DNA from: Xiheimicrobium sp052034585
GTDB lineage: Bacteria > Myxococcota > Myxococcia > Myxococcales > Myxococcaceae
Reading direction: 5' to 3'
Assembly: GCA_052034585.1 (NCBI GenBank)
Contig: JBPOIJ010000111.1
Coordinates: forward strand, 42,062-106,061
DNA length: 64,000 nt
Below the pieces are notes generated by a model. That model had not been told where the DNA came from. It ran no database searches and worked only from the letters and a program-made list of their open reading frames with translations. Below, piece by piece: positions 8,655 to 16,603 of the stretch; the first letter of the stretch is position 1, and the number at the start of each line of letters is the position of its first letter. A program made the position numbers and the translations under genes.

Positions 8655-9857
8655 ATGGGCTTGGTCTCGGTGGAAGAGGCGGTGGAGCGGGTCTTGGGGC
8701 TGGTGTCCCCGCTTTCGGCGGAGCGGGTGCGGCCGACGGCGCGGCCGGTTCGGGTGGTGGCGGAGGACGTTCGAGCCCGGCGGACCCTTCCGCCCTGGGA
8801 CAACTCGGCGATGGATGGCTACGCCGTGCGCGCGGCGGATCTCACCAAGGGCGCGACGCTGCGGGTGACCTCGACGATCCATGCGGGCGATCGTCCGACG
8901 ACGCCGGTCGAGGCGGGGTGCTGCGCGCGGATCATGACGGGGGCTCCGATGCCGGCCGGCGCGGACTCGGTGGTGATGCAGGAGCGCGTTCGGGTGCTCG
9001 CTGACGGGCAGGTGGCGATCGACGAAGCGCCCAAGCACGGCCAGCACGTTCGCAAGCGTGGGGAAGACGTGACGGAAGGGGCGGTTGTCTTTTCGGCGGG
9101 CACTCCGCTCTCGGTCGGCGCGCTGGGGGCGCTCTGGGCGCAGGGGCTGAGCGAGGTCGCCGTTCATCGCCGGCCGACGGTCGCGATCGCTTCGAGCGGC
9201 GACGAGCTGTGCGATGTCGAGGAAGAGCCGAACGGGCGCATCGTGGACACGAACACGCCGGTGTTGGCGCAGCTGGCGGAGCTCGCGGGCGCTCAACCGA
9301 CGATCCTCGGTCGGGCGAAGGACCGCTTGGAGGAGCTCACCGCCCTCTTTGGCCGCGGGCTGGGCTTCGACGTGCTGCTCACCGTCGCGGGTGCCTCGGT
9401 CGGCGAGCGCGACTTCACGCGAGACGCCTTCGAGGCGCTCGGGGTCTCGATCGACTTCTGGAAGGTGGCGATGAAGCCGGGCAAGCCGCTGGCGGTGGGC
9501 CGCAAAGGCCACACGCTGGTGATCGGTCTTCCGGGCAATCCGATCTCGGCGATGGTGACGTTCAGCCTCTTCGTCGCGCCCGCGCTCCGAAAGCTGCAGG
9601 GGCTGGTGCCGACGCCTCCCCTCGTGCCCGCGCGGCTGGCGGAGCCGGTTCGCAAGAGCGCCGGGTTGCGGCACTTCGTTCGCGGTCGCGTCGAGCGTCG
9701 CGGGTCGGAGCTCTGGGCAATTCCCCTGTCGAATCAGTCCTCTGGAGCGCTCTCAGGCGCGGTCGGCGCGACCCACTTGATTTCGCTTTCGCCCAATGCG
9801 ACGGAGGTGGGGTCAGGCGAGTTCGTCGACCTGGTCCCCGTCGATTGGGGAGCCTGA
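8655..9857 (+). CDS. moeA: Molybdopterin molybdenumtransferase MoeA
   Basis: 400 residues. Inserts molybdate into adenylylated molybdopterin in molybdenum cofactor synthesis. The family motifs PPWDNSAMDGYAVRA, ARIMTGAPMPAGADSVV, TVAGASVGERDF and GLPGNPISAMV appear in the expected order, and length fits E. coli MoeA. ATG at 8655 is chosen because conserved sequence (MGLVSVEEAVERVL) begins there; no clear ribosome binding site precedes it. No other Mo-cofactor gene is in the window. It is divergent from the 8486 gene across an AT-richer 168-base gap. Confidence 0.93.
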   Translation: MGLVSVEEAVERVLGLVSPLSAERVRPTARPVRVVAEDVRARRTLPPWDNSAMDGYAVRAADLTKGATLRVTSTIHAGDRPTTPVEAGCCARIMTGAPMPAGADSVVMQERVRVLADGQVAIDEAPKHGQHVRKRGEDVTEGAVVFSAGTPLSVGALGALWAQGLSEVAVHRRPTVAIASSGDELCDVEEEPNGRIVDTNTPVLAQLAELAGAQPTILGRAKDRLEELTALFGRGLGFDVLLTVAGASVGERDFTRDAFEALGVSIDFWKVAMKPGKPLAVGRKGHTLVIGLPGNPISAMVTFSLFVAPALRKLQGLVPTPPLVPARLAEPVRKSAGLRHFVRGRVERRGSELWAIPLSNQSSGALSGAVGATHLISLSPNATEVGSGEFVDLVPVDWGA

Positions 9858-9915
9858 ACCAGGGATGTGCAACGTCTTCGGCCGCTGCGCATCAGACCGC
9901 CGTACCAGCAACGCG

Positions 9916-9944
9916 CCCAGGCACCCCCGCCGTCCTCGCCTGGG
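9916..9944 (+). other. Stem-loop between moeA and ribA
   Basis: CCCAGGC (9916-9922) pairs perfectly with GCCTGGG (9938-9944) across a 15-base loop. No T-run follows. It may act as a weak terminator for moeA or a leader hairpin 20 bases before the ribA start. It does not resemble an FMN riboswitch. Confidence 0.3.
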
Positions 9945-9964
9945 GCCACTCTGACGAGGGTTTG

Positions 9965-10633
9965 ATGACAGCCGAGACGAAGGTTCTGCCGACCAAGAAG
10001 CCGACAGCCTTCCTGGAGCTCTATTCCGAGGCACCTCTTCCCACCGAGCGCGGGCAGTTCCGGATCGTGGTGTTTCGCGATCGCCGCAACGGCCGCGAGC
10101 ACGTGGCGATGGTGAAGGGCGAAGTGAAGGGGCTCGAAGGCGTTCCGGTGCGAGTCCATTCGGAGTGCCTGACGAGCGAGGTCTTCGGCAGCCTCCGGTG
10201 TGACTGCCGGGCGCAGCTCGATCGCGCGATGGACTTCATCAACCAGCAGGGCTGCGGCGTGCTGCTCTACCTGCGGCAAGAAGGTCGCGGCATCGGGTTG
10301 GGCAACAAGATCCGCGCGTACAAGCTCCAGCAGGAAGACGGGCTCGACACCGTGGAGGCGAACGCCAAGCTGGGCTTCGCCGACGATCTGCGGCGCTACG
10401 ACGTGGCGGCCGAGATGCTGCGAGCGCTCGACGTTCGCTCGGTCGATCTCATCACCAACAACCCGCTGAAGATCGCGGGGCTCGTCGACGAAGGCATTCC
10501 GGTGCGGCGGCGAATTCCGTCGCGGACCCTGACGAATCCGCTTAACGTCGACTACCTCAAGACGAAGCGGGATCGGTCAGGTCACCTCATTGAGTTCCTC
10601 GACGAAGACGGCGCGGAAGCCCAAACGGGCTGA
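9965..10633 (+). CDS. ribA: GTP cyclohydrolase II
   Basis: 222 residues. Converts GTP to 2,5-diamino-6-ribosylamino-pyrimidinone phosphate, the first step of riboflavin synthesis. The zinc ligands are present as SECLTSEVFGSLRCDC. The loop LYLRQEGRGIGLGNKI carries the catalytic Arg and Gly residues. NNPLKIAGL matches the conserved TNNPxK motif. The 3,4-dihydroxybutanone-phosphate synthase half of RibBA fusions is absent, so this is a stand-alone RibA. No other rib gene is near. The 3' end overlaps the next gene by 44 bases. Confidence 0.93.
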   Translation: MTAETKVLPTKKPTAFLELYSEAPLPTERGQFRIVVFRDRRNGREHVAMVKGEVKGLEGVPVRVHSECLTSEVFGSLRCDCRAQLDRAMDFINQQGCGVLLYLRQEGRGIGLGNKIRAYKLQQEDGLDTVEANAKLGFADDLRRYDVAAEMLRALDVRSVDLITNNPLKIAGLVDEGIPVRRRIPSRTLTNPLNVDYLKTKRDRSGHLIEFLDEDGAEAQTG

Positions 10634-11474
10634 GACGAAGAAGCAGTCGCCCGTCTTTTCCGTGCGGTTCTGGGGTGTTCGAGGGTCGATCCCCTCTCCT
10701 GGGCCTGAGACCAGCCGCTACGGAGGCAACACGCCGTGCCTCGAGGTGCGCGTCGGGCAGGAGTTGATCCTGTTCGATCTGGGGACCGGCGCGCGGGAGT
10801 TCGGCCAGGTCGCTCCGCGCCCCGTCGAGGGGAACATCTTCATCTCGCACTACCACTACGATCACCTGCAGGGCCTGCCCTTCTTCGGGCCGATCTTCGA
10901 TCCGCGGAGCCGGTTCGTGATTCGGGGGCCGACGCGCGAGGGGCGCACGGTGAAGGACGTGATCTCGTCGCAGATGCAGCAGCCGTTCTTTCCGGTGACG
11001 GCCGAGATGGTCTTCCGGGCGCAGATTGAATACCAGCCGTTCGCCGCGGGAGATCGTGCGCGCATCGGAGAGGCGCTGGTGACCGCGATCGAGACGCATC
11101 ACCCCGGTGGAAACCTGGCGTATCGGATCGACGTGAAGGGGAAGTCGCTCGTGTACGCGACGGACACCGAGCACGGGACGGCGCGTGACGTTCAGCTGAT
11201 CGACTTCGCGCGAGACGCCGACGTGTTCATCTACGACGCGATGTACACGGAGGACGAGTACCTGGGGCGGTCGGGGTCTCCGAAGATGGGTTGGGGGCAC
11301 TCGACGCTCGAGACGTCGGTGAAGGTCGCCGATGAAGCGAACGTGGGCATGCTGGTGTTGTTCCACCATGAGCCGACGCGCTCCGATGACGCGATGGATG
11401 AGCTGGTGAAGCAGGCGAAGAAGCTGCGCAAGGCGACCATTGCGGCGAAGGAAGGCCTCGTTCTGAAGTTGTGA
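10590..11474 (+). CDS. Metallo-beta-lactamase-fold hydrolase
   Basis: 294 residues. The metal site HYHYDHLQG is clear, as are later ligands (THHPGGNLAYRI, YATDTEHG, LFHHEPTRSD). The N-terminus VRFWGVRGSIPSPGPETSRYGGNT is typical of a subgroup of MBL phosphodiesterase-like proteins found next to regulators in proteobacteria. The substrate is unknown. A TTG start overlapping the ribA end by 44 bases is assumed, because the next candidate (GTG of VRFWG) would cut into the first strand. The first 20 residues are Lys-rich. Confidence 0.8.
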   Translation: MSSSTKTARKPKRAETKKQSPVFSVRFWGVRGSIPSPGPETSRYGGNTPCLEVRVGQELILFDLGTGAREFGQVAPRPVEGNIFISHYHYDHLQGLPFFGPIFDPRSRFVIRGPTREGRTVKDVISSQMQQPFFPVTAEMVFRAQIEYQPFAAGDRARIGEALVTAIETHHPGGNLAYRIDVKGKSLVYATDTEHGTARDVQLIDFARDADVFIYDAMYTEDEYLGRSGSPKMGWGHSTLETSVKVADEANVGMLVLFHHEPTRSDDAMDELVKQAKKLRKATIAAKEGLVLKL

Positions 11475-11479
11475 ATCAG

Positions 11480-11504
11480 CCGGAGGGTCTCTTCAAGACC
11501 CCGG
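11480..11504 (+). terminator. Hairpin after the MBL-fold gene
   Basis: GGGTCT, loop CTTCA, AGACCC form a 6-bp stem at 11485-11501. It is extended by CCGG/CCGG pairing with a short bulge (11480-11504). It begins 6 bases after the stop at 11474. The T-run is missing, so termination is probable but not certain. Beyond it gene orientation switches. Confidence 0.45.
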
Positions 11505-11568
11505 TGAACCCGCACCACTCCGGGAAGTCACCCGAGAAGAACATGCGCAGCTCTTCGTTCCGTGAAGC

Positions 11569-11940
11569 CTACGACACAGCCTCAACGTCGATGACGATGT
11601 CTCTACACAGACAAACGAAGTCGCGTTCGGTGTGTGAGGCAAATTCAAAGCGAATACCCTCGAGTCCGCGATCGGACACATCCTCGATCTCGAGTTCGGG
11701 GAGAAAGAGGAGCTGACCGATCGTCGGAAGCACCAACTCACGAACTCCAAGACAGCGGACGATGAGATCCTGGTTGCCACCGACGAGCACGAGGACGAGG
11801 TCGCCATGCGAGTCGTCCTGCCATGTGACATTGACGCTCCGGACTCGCGAGAACGAGTAGAGATCAAGCGAGTGATCCACGAGCCGGAATGCGTCGGCGC
11901 TGAACATGTGCTCGAGATCCGTCAGACGATGAAGTCCCAT
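11569..11940 (-). CDS. Hypothetical protein of the accessory island
   Basis: 123 residues, ATG start with a GAGGGAAGG purine run just upstream. The sequence is beta-rich (VNVTWQDDSHGDLVLVLVGG) and ends in FVCLCRDIVIDVEAVS. I do not recognise the family. Size and neighbourhood (a SUKH-like gene and other small orphan genes on the same strand) recall immunity-type proteins of polymorphic toxin loci, but no toxin is visible. After the TAG stop the same frame stays open for 30 more sense codons; see findings. Confidence 0.55.
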   Translation of the reverse strand: MGLHRLTDLEHMFSADAFRLVDHSLDLYSFSRVRSVNVTWQDDSHGDLVLVLVGGNQDLIVRCLGVRELVLPTIGQLLFLPELEIEDVSDRGLEGIRFEFASHTERDFVCLCRDIVIDVEAVS

Positions 11941-12010
11941 GCCTTCCCTCGCAAGCCTGCTGGCGGATTCGTCTGGCTCGATTGTCGACGGGAGCGAATG
12001 GATTGGTCAG

Positions 12011-12502
12011 TCACAGACTCGGTCCCACGCGAGAGTCGAGCTTCACCGATCGGAACCGACGTCTGCTGAGTACGAAGACAAGGCGAGCAACAACGAGCAG
12101 TAATATTGCTACGCCAAGCGCCGTTGGCGCGACAAGCCACCACGGAATGGAAGCAGAACGGCCAACGTCACCTTCTCTCGCGGGCCTCGTGCCGAAGCAC
12201 TTGCTCGTAAGGAACGAGTGCGGCCCGTCGCGCGCGCCCGCCACCAGGTATCGTGGCCCCAAATCGAAAGAGCCGCACGAGCCCGAATCTGATGCGACCA
12301 GTAGGATGCTGGGAACCTCCCCTTTCACGACACCATCAACACGCGTCAGGTAATAGAGCGTGTCGCCCAGTCTGCAATGGTAGGCGAATCTCCCAACAAA
12401 GACGTCGTCAAATGACTCCGGCGGCTCAGTCTGACAAGCGCACGCGACCGATCTTGTCGGCGAGAAAAGAACGACCACGACCAGCCACGCAAAGCTGCGC
12501 AC
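12011..12502 (-). CDS. TIMP/NTR-like secreted protein with C-terminal membrane anchor
   Basis: 163 residues. GTG at 12502 is chosen because GGAG lies 8 bases upstream and a signal peptide follows directly (SFAWLVVVVLFSPTRSVA). Predicted cleavage leaves a mature N-terminus beginning Cys-Ala-Cys. SFDDVFVGRFAY, then SGSCGSFDLGPRYLVAG and TSKCFGT, follow the pattern of TIMP-like NTR domains, which have an N-terminal CxC, a CG-F-G-YLV strand and a closing Cys. Near the C-terminus a hydrophobic segment (ATALGVAILLLVVARLV region) plus RRR forms an anchor. Eukaryotic TIMPs inhibit metalloproteases through the CxC amine; that activity here is inference. Confidence 0.6.
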   Translation of the reverse strand: MRSFAWLVVVVLFSPTRSVACACQTEPPESFDDVFVGRFAYHCRLGDTLYYLTRVDGVVKGEVPSILLVASDSGSCGSFDLGPRYLVAGARDGPHSFLTSKCFGTRPAREGDVGRSASIPWWLVAPTALGVAILLLVVARLVFVLSRRRFRSVKLDSRVGPSL

Positions 12503-12513
12503 GTCGAGCACTC

Positions 12514-12741
12514 CTACTTGCGGGGACAATCAGCAGCTCCCGGGCCTTCTCCGTTCAGTTGACCATGCATTCCTGGTTCCTGCCCAAGAATACCCGGCAT
12601 TTCTTCGCCTGCAGCGCAAGAGTTCTCAGTTCGCCCGCGTGCCGTTTTGATCACACCCACGCCCCTCGAAATGGCGCGCAGATCGGACTCGGCCGTCGGG
12701 AGCTCTCCTACGACGACCAGCTCGATCTTTGCGCATTCCAT
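12514..12741 (-). pseudogene. Doubtful 75-residue frame, possible gene remnant
   Basis: The frame starts with MECAKIELVVVGELP and includes ISRGVGVIKTA. The second piece recalls the 'ARGVGxVK' strand near the end of some bacterial lipoproteins. No ribosome binding site precedes it, an in-frame stop lies directly upstream, and third-position GC is lower than in neighbours. The stop is 11 bases before the TIMP-like start. It could be a decayed gene end or chance. The surrounding stretch 12503-12797 holds nothing else I can support. Confidence 0.25.
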
Positions 12742-12797
12742 GGCCGGTCAAATCGGTACAACTGACCTACGCAGCAATGAGGACCCGAATTGGGCGA

Positions 12798-13388
12798 TCA
12801 CAGCGCGTCGAGCGAGCTCGGGCCGCCGAAGTCTTCGCCCTCGATTGGCTCGTCTCGGTCGAGCGATCTCAGACCGTCAGCCTTCAGCGTGAGCCAGTGA
12901 GTGAACGTTCCGACGCAGACACACGGCGCGCCGTCTTCGACTGTCCAGACGTGCGGCTCGGCGTCGGGTGACGGGCCAAACGCCCAACCGTGAACGTCGG
13001 CGAGGTTCCACGCCGCGAACATCACGAAAGGGAACGTGCTCCTTCCGGCGAGACGCTCGGCGACCACCACGTCCCAGCGGCGACCGGTCTCTCCAGTGGC
13101 GCGAGTGAGCTGCGCCGCCGGGATCGGAGGCAGAAAGGCGAACGACTCCATCGCGTTCGGCAGGCTCACGAGCTGGAAGCCGTGGCGCTCGATGAAGGCG
13201 CGATACGAGTTCGGTTGACGAGCGGCGACGAGGGCAGCGGGCGGCATCAACGCCGCAGCGCGAGCTGGATCCGAAGGTCGATCGTAGAGCGCGAGCGTGG
13301 CGTCGTTGGCGAGGGTGATGAGCTGGCCGCCGAGGCGCTGGATCTGTTCGGCGACGCGCCTCCAGCTGACTTCCGTCTCTTCGATCAC
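12798..13388 (-). CDS. SUKH/SMI1-KNR4-like protein
   Basis: About 196 residues with a GTG start at 13388, which has GAGG five bases upstream; a TTG at 13436 would add 16 residues and overlap the preceding gene. PPAALVAARQPNSYRAFIERHGF, followed by WDVVVAERLAGRSTFPFVMFA and VGTFTHWLTL, has the order of elements seen in the SMI1/KNR4 (SUKH) superfamily. Many bacterial SUKH proteins are immunity proteins for nuclease toxins. No toxin gene is present here, so this may be an orphan immunity gene. The family call is by eye. Confidence 0.55.
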   Translation of the reverse strand: MIEETEVSWRRVAEQIQRLGGQLITLANDATLALYDRPSDPARAAALMPPAALVAARQPNSYRAFIERHGFQLVSLPNAMESFAFLPPIPAAQLTRATGETGRRWDVVVAERLAGRSTFPFVMFAAWNLADVHGWAFGPSPDAEPHVWTVEDGAPCVCVGTFTHWLTLKADGLRSLDRDEPIEGEDFGGPSSLDAL

Positions 13389-13410
13389 GACGACCTCAGG
13401 GCTCGAGTGC

Positions 13411-13863
13411 TCACACGGCTCGCGGGCCGCGCGCAAGGCAGTCTGCCCAAATTTCGTTCACGAGGGTCGGGATCTCCCGGTCCGGCTCGTGTGTCGCGGA
13501 GATTGTCTCTTCAACTCTCGAAATCACGCCTGCTGCGCCGACTTGATCGAGAAATCGCCCCTCGCATGTGACGGACCATGCCCAGCCCCGTTTCGTCGGA
13601 CGCCTCACATCCACCCAAATCCATCTGTCGTCCCACGCGTACACGCGAAGCCGAACGGTTGCGCCATCGAGACTGTAGGAGACCAACACCTCCACCGATG
13701 CGTTCGGCTTCTCTGGTGGGTGCGCTTTCACGACGTGAAATTCAACGCGTGCGCCACGCTGCTTGATGGCCTTCGACCTCTTGGCAAGGCAGGAAACGAC
13801 GTTACGAACGAACTCTGGAACGTCATCTTCTGAATGCCGTTGGCGCCTCAGGGCTGCGTGCAC
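13411..13863 (-). CDS. Hypothetical protein of the accessory island
   Basis: 150 residues, GTG start overlapping the end of the upstream Wzz-like gene by 16 bases. An N-terminal helix is followed by a beta-rich core (VEFHVVKAHPP, ASVEVLVSYSLDGATVRLRVYAWDDRW, IWVDVRRPTKRGWAWSVT) and a C-terminal helix. The family is not recognised. Base composition is less GC-biased than in the flanking purine genes. It may belong with the small genes that follow on the same strand, or be a tail of the guaA transcript. Confidence 0.5.
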   Translation of the reverse strand: MHAALRRQRHSEDDVPEFVRNVVSCLAKRSKAIKQRGARVEFHVVKAHPPEKPNASVEVLVSYSLDGATVRLRVYAWDDRWIWVDVRRPTKRGWAWSVTCEGRFLDQVGAAGVISRVEETISATHEPDREIPTLVNEIWADCLARGPRAV

Positions 13864-14390
13864 CCTTCGAGGATCCTCAGCTCACTGAACCGATCACGCA
13901 GCTGCCGCTCCGCCCTCGCCTTCTCGTCCTTGAGCTGTTCGGCGCGTGGGCCCTTGGCCTGCCGGAGCTCCTCGTCGATCAGCCGCACCTTCCGCTCGAG
14001 CATCACCGCCCGCCGCTCGAGCCGCTCGTCGACATAGCTGGCGAGGATCTTCTGGCAGATGAACCGCGCCACCTGCGGATCGTCGAACGCCACCTCGACG
14101 TCGAGGATCAGCGCCTGCCCGCGTCGCTTCACCGTCGTCGCCTGGCGGATGAGCGGGTAGCGCTTGGTCGCTTCCTTCGGCAGGCCTTCCACCCGATCGG
14201 CCTCGCGATCGAACGCTCCCAGCACGTTGTCGCTCAGCACCACGCCAGCCTCCGTCTGCATGAGGATGTCGGCGAGCGCCGCCGGCTGAGACTCGAGCGA
14301 GATGATCGACGGATCGAGCACCGCCGAACCATGGCTGACGAACTTCGTCTTCCCCTGCGAGAGCAACGCGAGGACGAGGAGGAAGGGCAT
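13848..14390 (-). CDS. Wzz-like coiled-coil protein
   Basis: 180 residues. A short hydrophobic N-terminus (MPFLLVLALLSQG) may be a signal peptide. The body contains VAFDDPQVARFICQKILASYVDERL and then a long charged coiled coil (MLERKVRLIDEELRQAK). This order recalls the periplasmic part of chain-length determinant proteins (Wzz/GumC), where 'D..A..ia..l...Y' precedes a helix. The two membrane segments and PxxP motif of true Wzz proteins are not seen, so it is at most a relative. ATG lies 3 bases after the guaA stop, so it is probably in the guaA transcript. Confidence 0.55.
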   Translation of the reverse strand: MPFLLVLALLSQGKTKFVSHGSAVLDPSIISLESQPAALADILMQTEAGVVLSDNVLGAFDREADRVEGLPKEATKRYPLIRQATTVKRRGQALILDVEVAFDDPQVARFICQKILASYVDERLERRAVMLERKVRLIDEELRQAKGPRAEQLKDEKARAERQLRDRFSELRILEGCTQP

Positions 14391-14393
14391 CGG

Positions 14394-15944
14394 TCACTCC
14401 CACTCGATCGTGGCGGGCGGCTTCGACGAGATGTCGTAGACGACGCGGTTGATCCCTCGAACCTCGTTGCAGATCCGCGTGCTGATCTTCCCGAGCAGCT
14501 CGTAGGGCAGCCGCGCCCAATCGGCCGTCATTCCATCGACCGACGTGACGGCCCGCACCGCGCAGGTGTTCTCGTAGGTGCGCTCGTCGCCCATCACCCC
14601 GACCGACTGCACCGGCAAGAGCACCGCGAACGCCTGCCAGAGCTCCTTGTAGAGCCCGGCCTCGCGGATCTCCTGCTGCACGATCACGTCGGCCTTGCGC
14701 AGCACCTCGAGGCGCTCCTTGGTGATGTCGCTGATGACGCGAATCGCGAGGCCCGGGCCAGGGAACGGGTGCCGGGAGATCAGCTCGTCGGGCATGCCCA
14801 GCTCACGACCGAGCGCGCGCACCTCGTCCTTGAAGAGCTCGCGCAACGGCTCCACCAGCTTCAGGTTCATCTTCTCGGGCAGACCGCCGACGTTGTGGTG
14901 GCTCTTGATCGTCGCCGACGGGCCCTTCACCGACACCGACTCGATCACGTCGGGGTACAGCGTGCCCTGGGCGAGGAACTTGGCGTCGGTGAACTCCTTG
15001 GCCGCCTCTTCGAACACCGAGATGAACTCGTAGCCGATCGCCTTTCGCTTCTTCTCCGGATCGGTGACGCCGGCGAGCTTGCCCAAGAAGCGATCTCGCG
15101 CGTCGATCGTCTTCAAGGGCACGTGGAACCGGCCGACGAAGAGCGCCTCGACCTGCTCCCGCTCGCCGTGCCGCAACAGCCCGTTGTCGACGAAGATGCA
15201 CTGGAGCTTGTCGCCGATCGCCTTGTGCAGCAGCAGCGCCGCGACCGAGCTGTCGACACCACCCGAGAGCCCGCAGATCACCCGCCCGTCGCCGACCTTC
15301 TGCCGGATCTCGCCGATCGACTCCTCGATGAAGGACTTCATCGTCCAGTCGCCCTTGCACTTGCAGTCGGTGAAGAGGAACGACTGCAACATCTCGCGAC
15401 CCTGGACCGTGTGGACGACCTCCGGGTGAAACTGGAGCCCGTAGATTGGCTTCGACTCGTGCGCCGCCGCGGCGAAGGGCGCGTTGGGCGTCTTCCCGAT
15501 CGCGGTGAAGTGCGGCGGCAGTTGCTCGACGCGATCACCGTGGCTCATCCACACCTTGAGGGCGGTGCCTCGACCGAAGGCGGCGAACGGACCGCGCGAC
15601 ACGACGACCTCGACGGACGCGGGACCGAATTCACGATGCGCGCTCTTGTCGACCCGCCCACCGAGCAGCTTCGACAGCAGCTGGAGCCCGTAACAGATGC
15701 CGAGCACCGGCAGGCCCAGCTCGAACACTTCCGGCGTGCACATCGGCGCGCCCTTCGCCTCGACGCTCGCCGGCCCACCCGAGAGGATGATGCCCTTCGG
15801 CGCGAACGCCTTGATGTCGGCCAGCGAGAGATCGGGCCGGTGGATCTCGCAGTAGACGCCCAGCTCACGAACGCGCCGGGCGATCAGCTGGGTGTACTGG
15901 CTGCCGAAGTCGAGGATGAGGATCTTCTCGTGCGCGGCGTGCAT
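14394..15944 (-). CDS. guaA: GMP synthase (glutamine-hydrolysing)
   Basis: 516 residues. Converts XMP to GMP with ATP and glutamine. The class I amidotransferase domain has ILDFGSQYTQLIARRVRE at its start and the nucleophile Cys84 in GICYGLQ. The ATP pyrophosphatase P-loop is GLSGGVDSSVAALL. The C-terminal dimerisation domain ends with the usual PPATIEWE. ATG at 15944 is chosen because the conserved domain starts 7 residues later. guaB lies further upstream on the same strand, but an opposing lipoprotein gene separates the two, so guaA needs its own promoter. Confidence 0.96.
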   Translation of the reverse strand: MHAAHEKILILDFGSQYTQLIARRVRELGVYCEIHRPDLSLADIKAFAPKGIILSGGPASVEAKGAPMCTPEVFELGLPVLGICYGLQLLSKLLGGRVDKSAHREFGPASVEVVVSRGPFAAFGRGTALKVWMSHGDRVEQLPPHFTAIGKTPNAPFAAAAHESKPIYGLQFHPEVVHTVQGREMLQSFLFTDCKCKGDWTMKSFIEESIGEIRQKVGDGRVICGLSGGVDSSVAALLLHKAIGDKLQCIFVDNGLLRHGEREQVEALFVGRFHVPLKTIDARDRFLGKLAGVTDPEKKRKAIGYEFISVFEEAAKEFTDAKFLAQGTLYPDVIESVSVKGPSATIKSHHNVGGLPEKMNLKLVEPLRELFKDEVRALGRELGMPDELISRHPFPGPGLAIRVISDITKERLEVLRKADVIVQQEIREAGLYKELWQAFAVLLPVQSVGVMGDERTYENTCAVRAVTSVDGMTADWARLPYELLGKISTRICNEVRGINRVVYDISSKPPATIEWE

Positions 15945-16014
15945 CGCTTGGGCCTTTCGTGAGCGGTGCTTCTCGTTGACTTGGGCCTCTACCCCTTCAA
16001 GACTCCCCTGGCCA

Positions 16015-16602
16015 ATGACAACGCGACCCGTGGCCGTGATGTGTGCGCTGATGTTGTCCTCCGCGTGCCCCAAGGAGATCACCTCCGACGAGCGCCTCGA
16101 GCGAGAGACCGCCCGGAGCGACGCGTTGAGGTCGAACACCGCGGCCGAGCTCTCGAAGATCCAGTGCGACGAGCTCAACGGCGATCTCGCCAAGGCTCGC
16201 GACGGCGCCCGCTCCGAGGAGGATCGGCTCAACGGCTTCGCCGACGTCTACGAACGCCTCAAGAACCGCACGACGCGCTTCGAAGAGGCGATGTCGCGCA
16301 ACCCCGATCTCGCGTTCCAAGAAGGCAGCCAGGATCTCGTGACCGCGCGCGAGACTTGCGTGCAGATGACCGCCGACGTGAAGAACGAGCTCGAGACCCT
16401 CATCCGCGACATCATGCAGCTGCTCGTGGTCGACGAGATCAAGGGCGGCCAGACGGTGAAGGTGGCGCGGCTCGAGTTCAGCCCGCTCCGGAACGCGATC
16501 GAGAAGCTCGAGCTCGACGATCGCGAGTCGCTGCTGAACAAGATCACCAACGCCGAGAAGCAGGTCGACGTGAAGGCGGGGAACCGCTCCCGCCCGAAGT
16601 GA
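16015..16602 (+). CDS. Small coiled-coil lipoprotein
   Basis: 195 residues. N-terminal lipoprotein signal with lipobox LSSAC (Cys18). The mature part is nearly all helix and highly charged (ERLERETARSDAL, KARDGARSEEDRL, LETLIRDIMQLLV), with a Cys pair in QCDEL and ETCVQM. The family is not recognised. It stands alone on the plus strand between guaA and guaB. It is divergent from guaA (70-base gap) and convergent with guaB, whose stop is 1 base away. Antisense interplay is possible but unproven. Confidence 0.7.
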   Translation: MTTRPVAVMCALMLSSACPKEITSDERLERETARSDALRSNTAAELSKIQCDELNGDLAKARDGARSEEDRLNGFADVYERLKNRTTRFEEAMSRNPDLAFQEGSQDLVTARETCVQMTADVKNELETLIRDIMQLLVVDEIKGGQTVKVARLEFSPLRNAIEKLELDDRESLLNKITNAEKQVDVKAGNRSRPK

Positions 16603-16603
16603 G

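Noticed and set aside
9858..9964. FMN riboswitch before ribA
   Set aside because: Only a single hairpin is seen; none of the conserved RFN-element segments are recognisable.
15976..16004. TTGACT-N17-AAGACT as promoter for the 16015 lipoprotein
   Set aside because: The -10 is poor and the transcript would leave only about 4 bases before the ATG. It could be chance.
15945..16232. N-terminal extension of guaA by 96 codons
   Set aside because: The extension is Ser/Arg-rich and antisense to the lipoprotein gene. Conserved GMP synthase sequence begins directly after ATG 15944.
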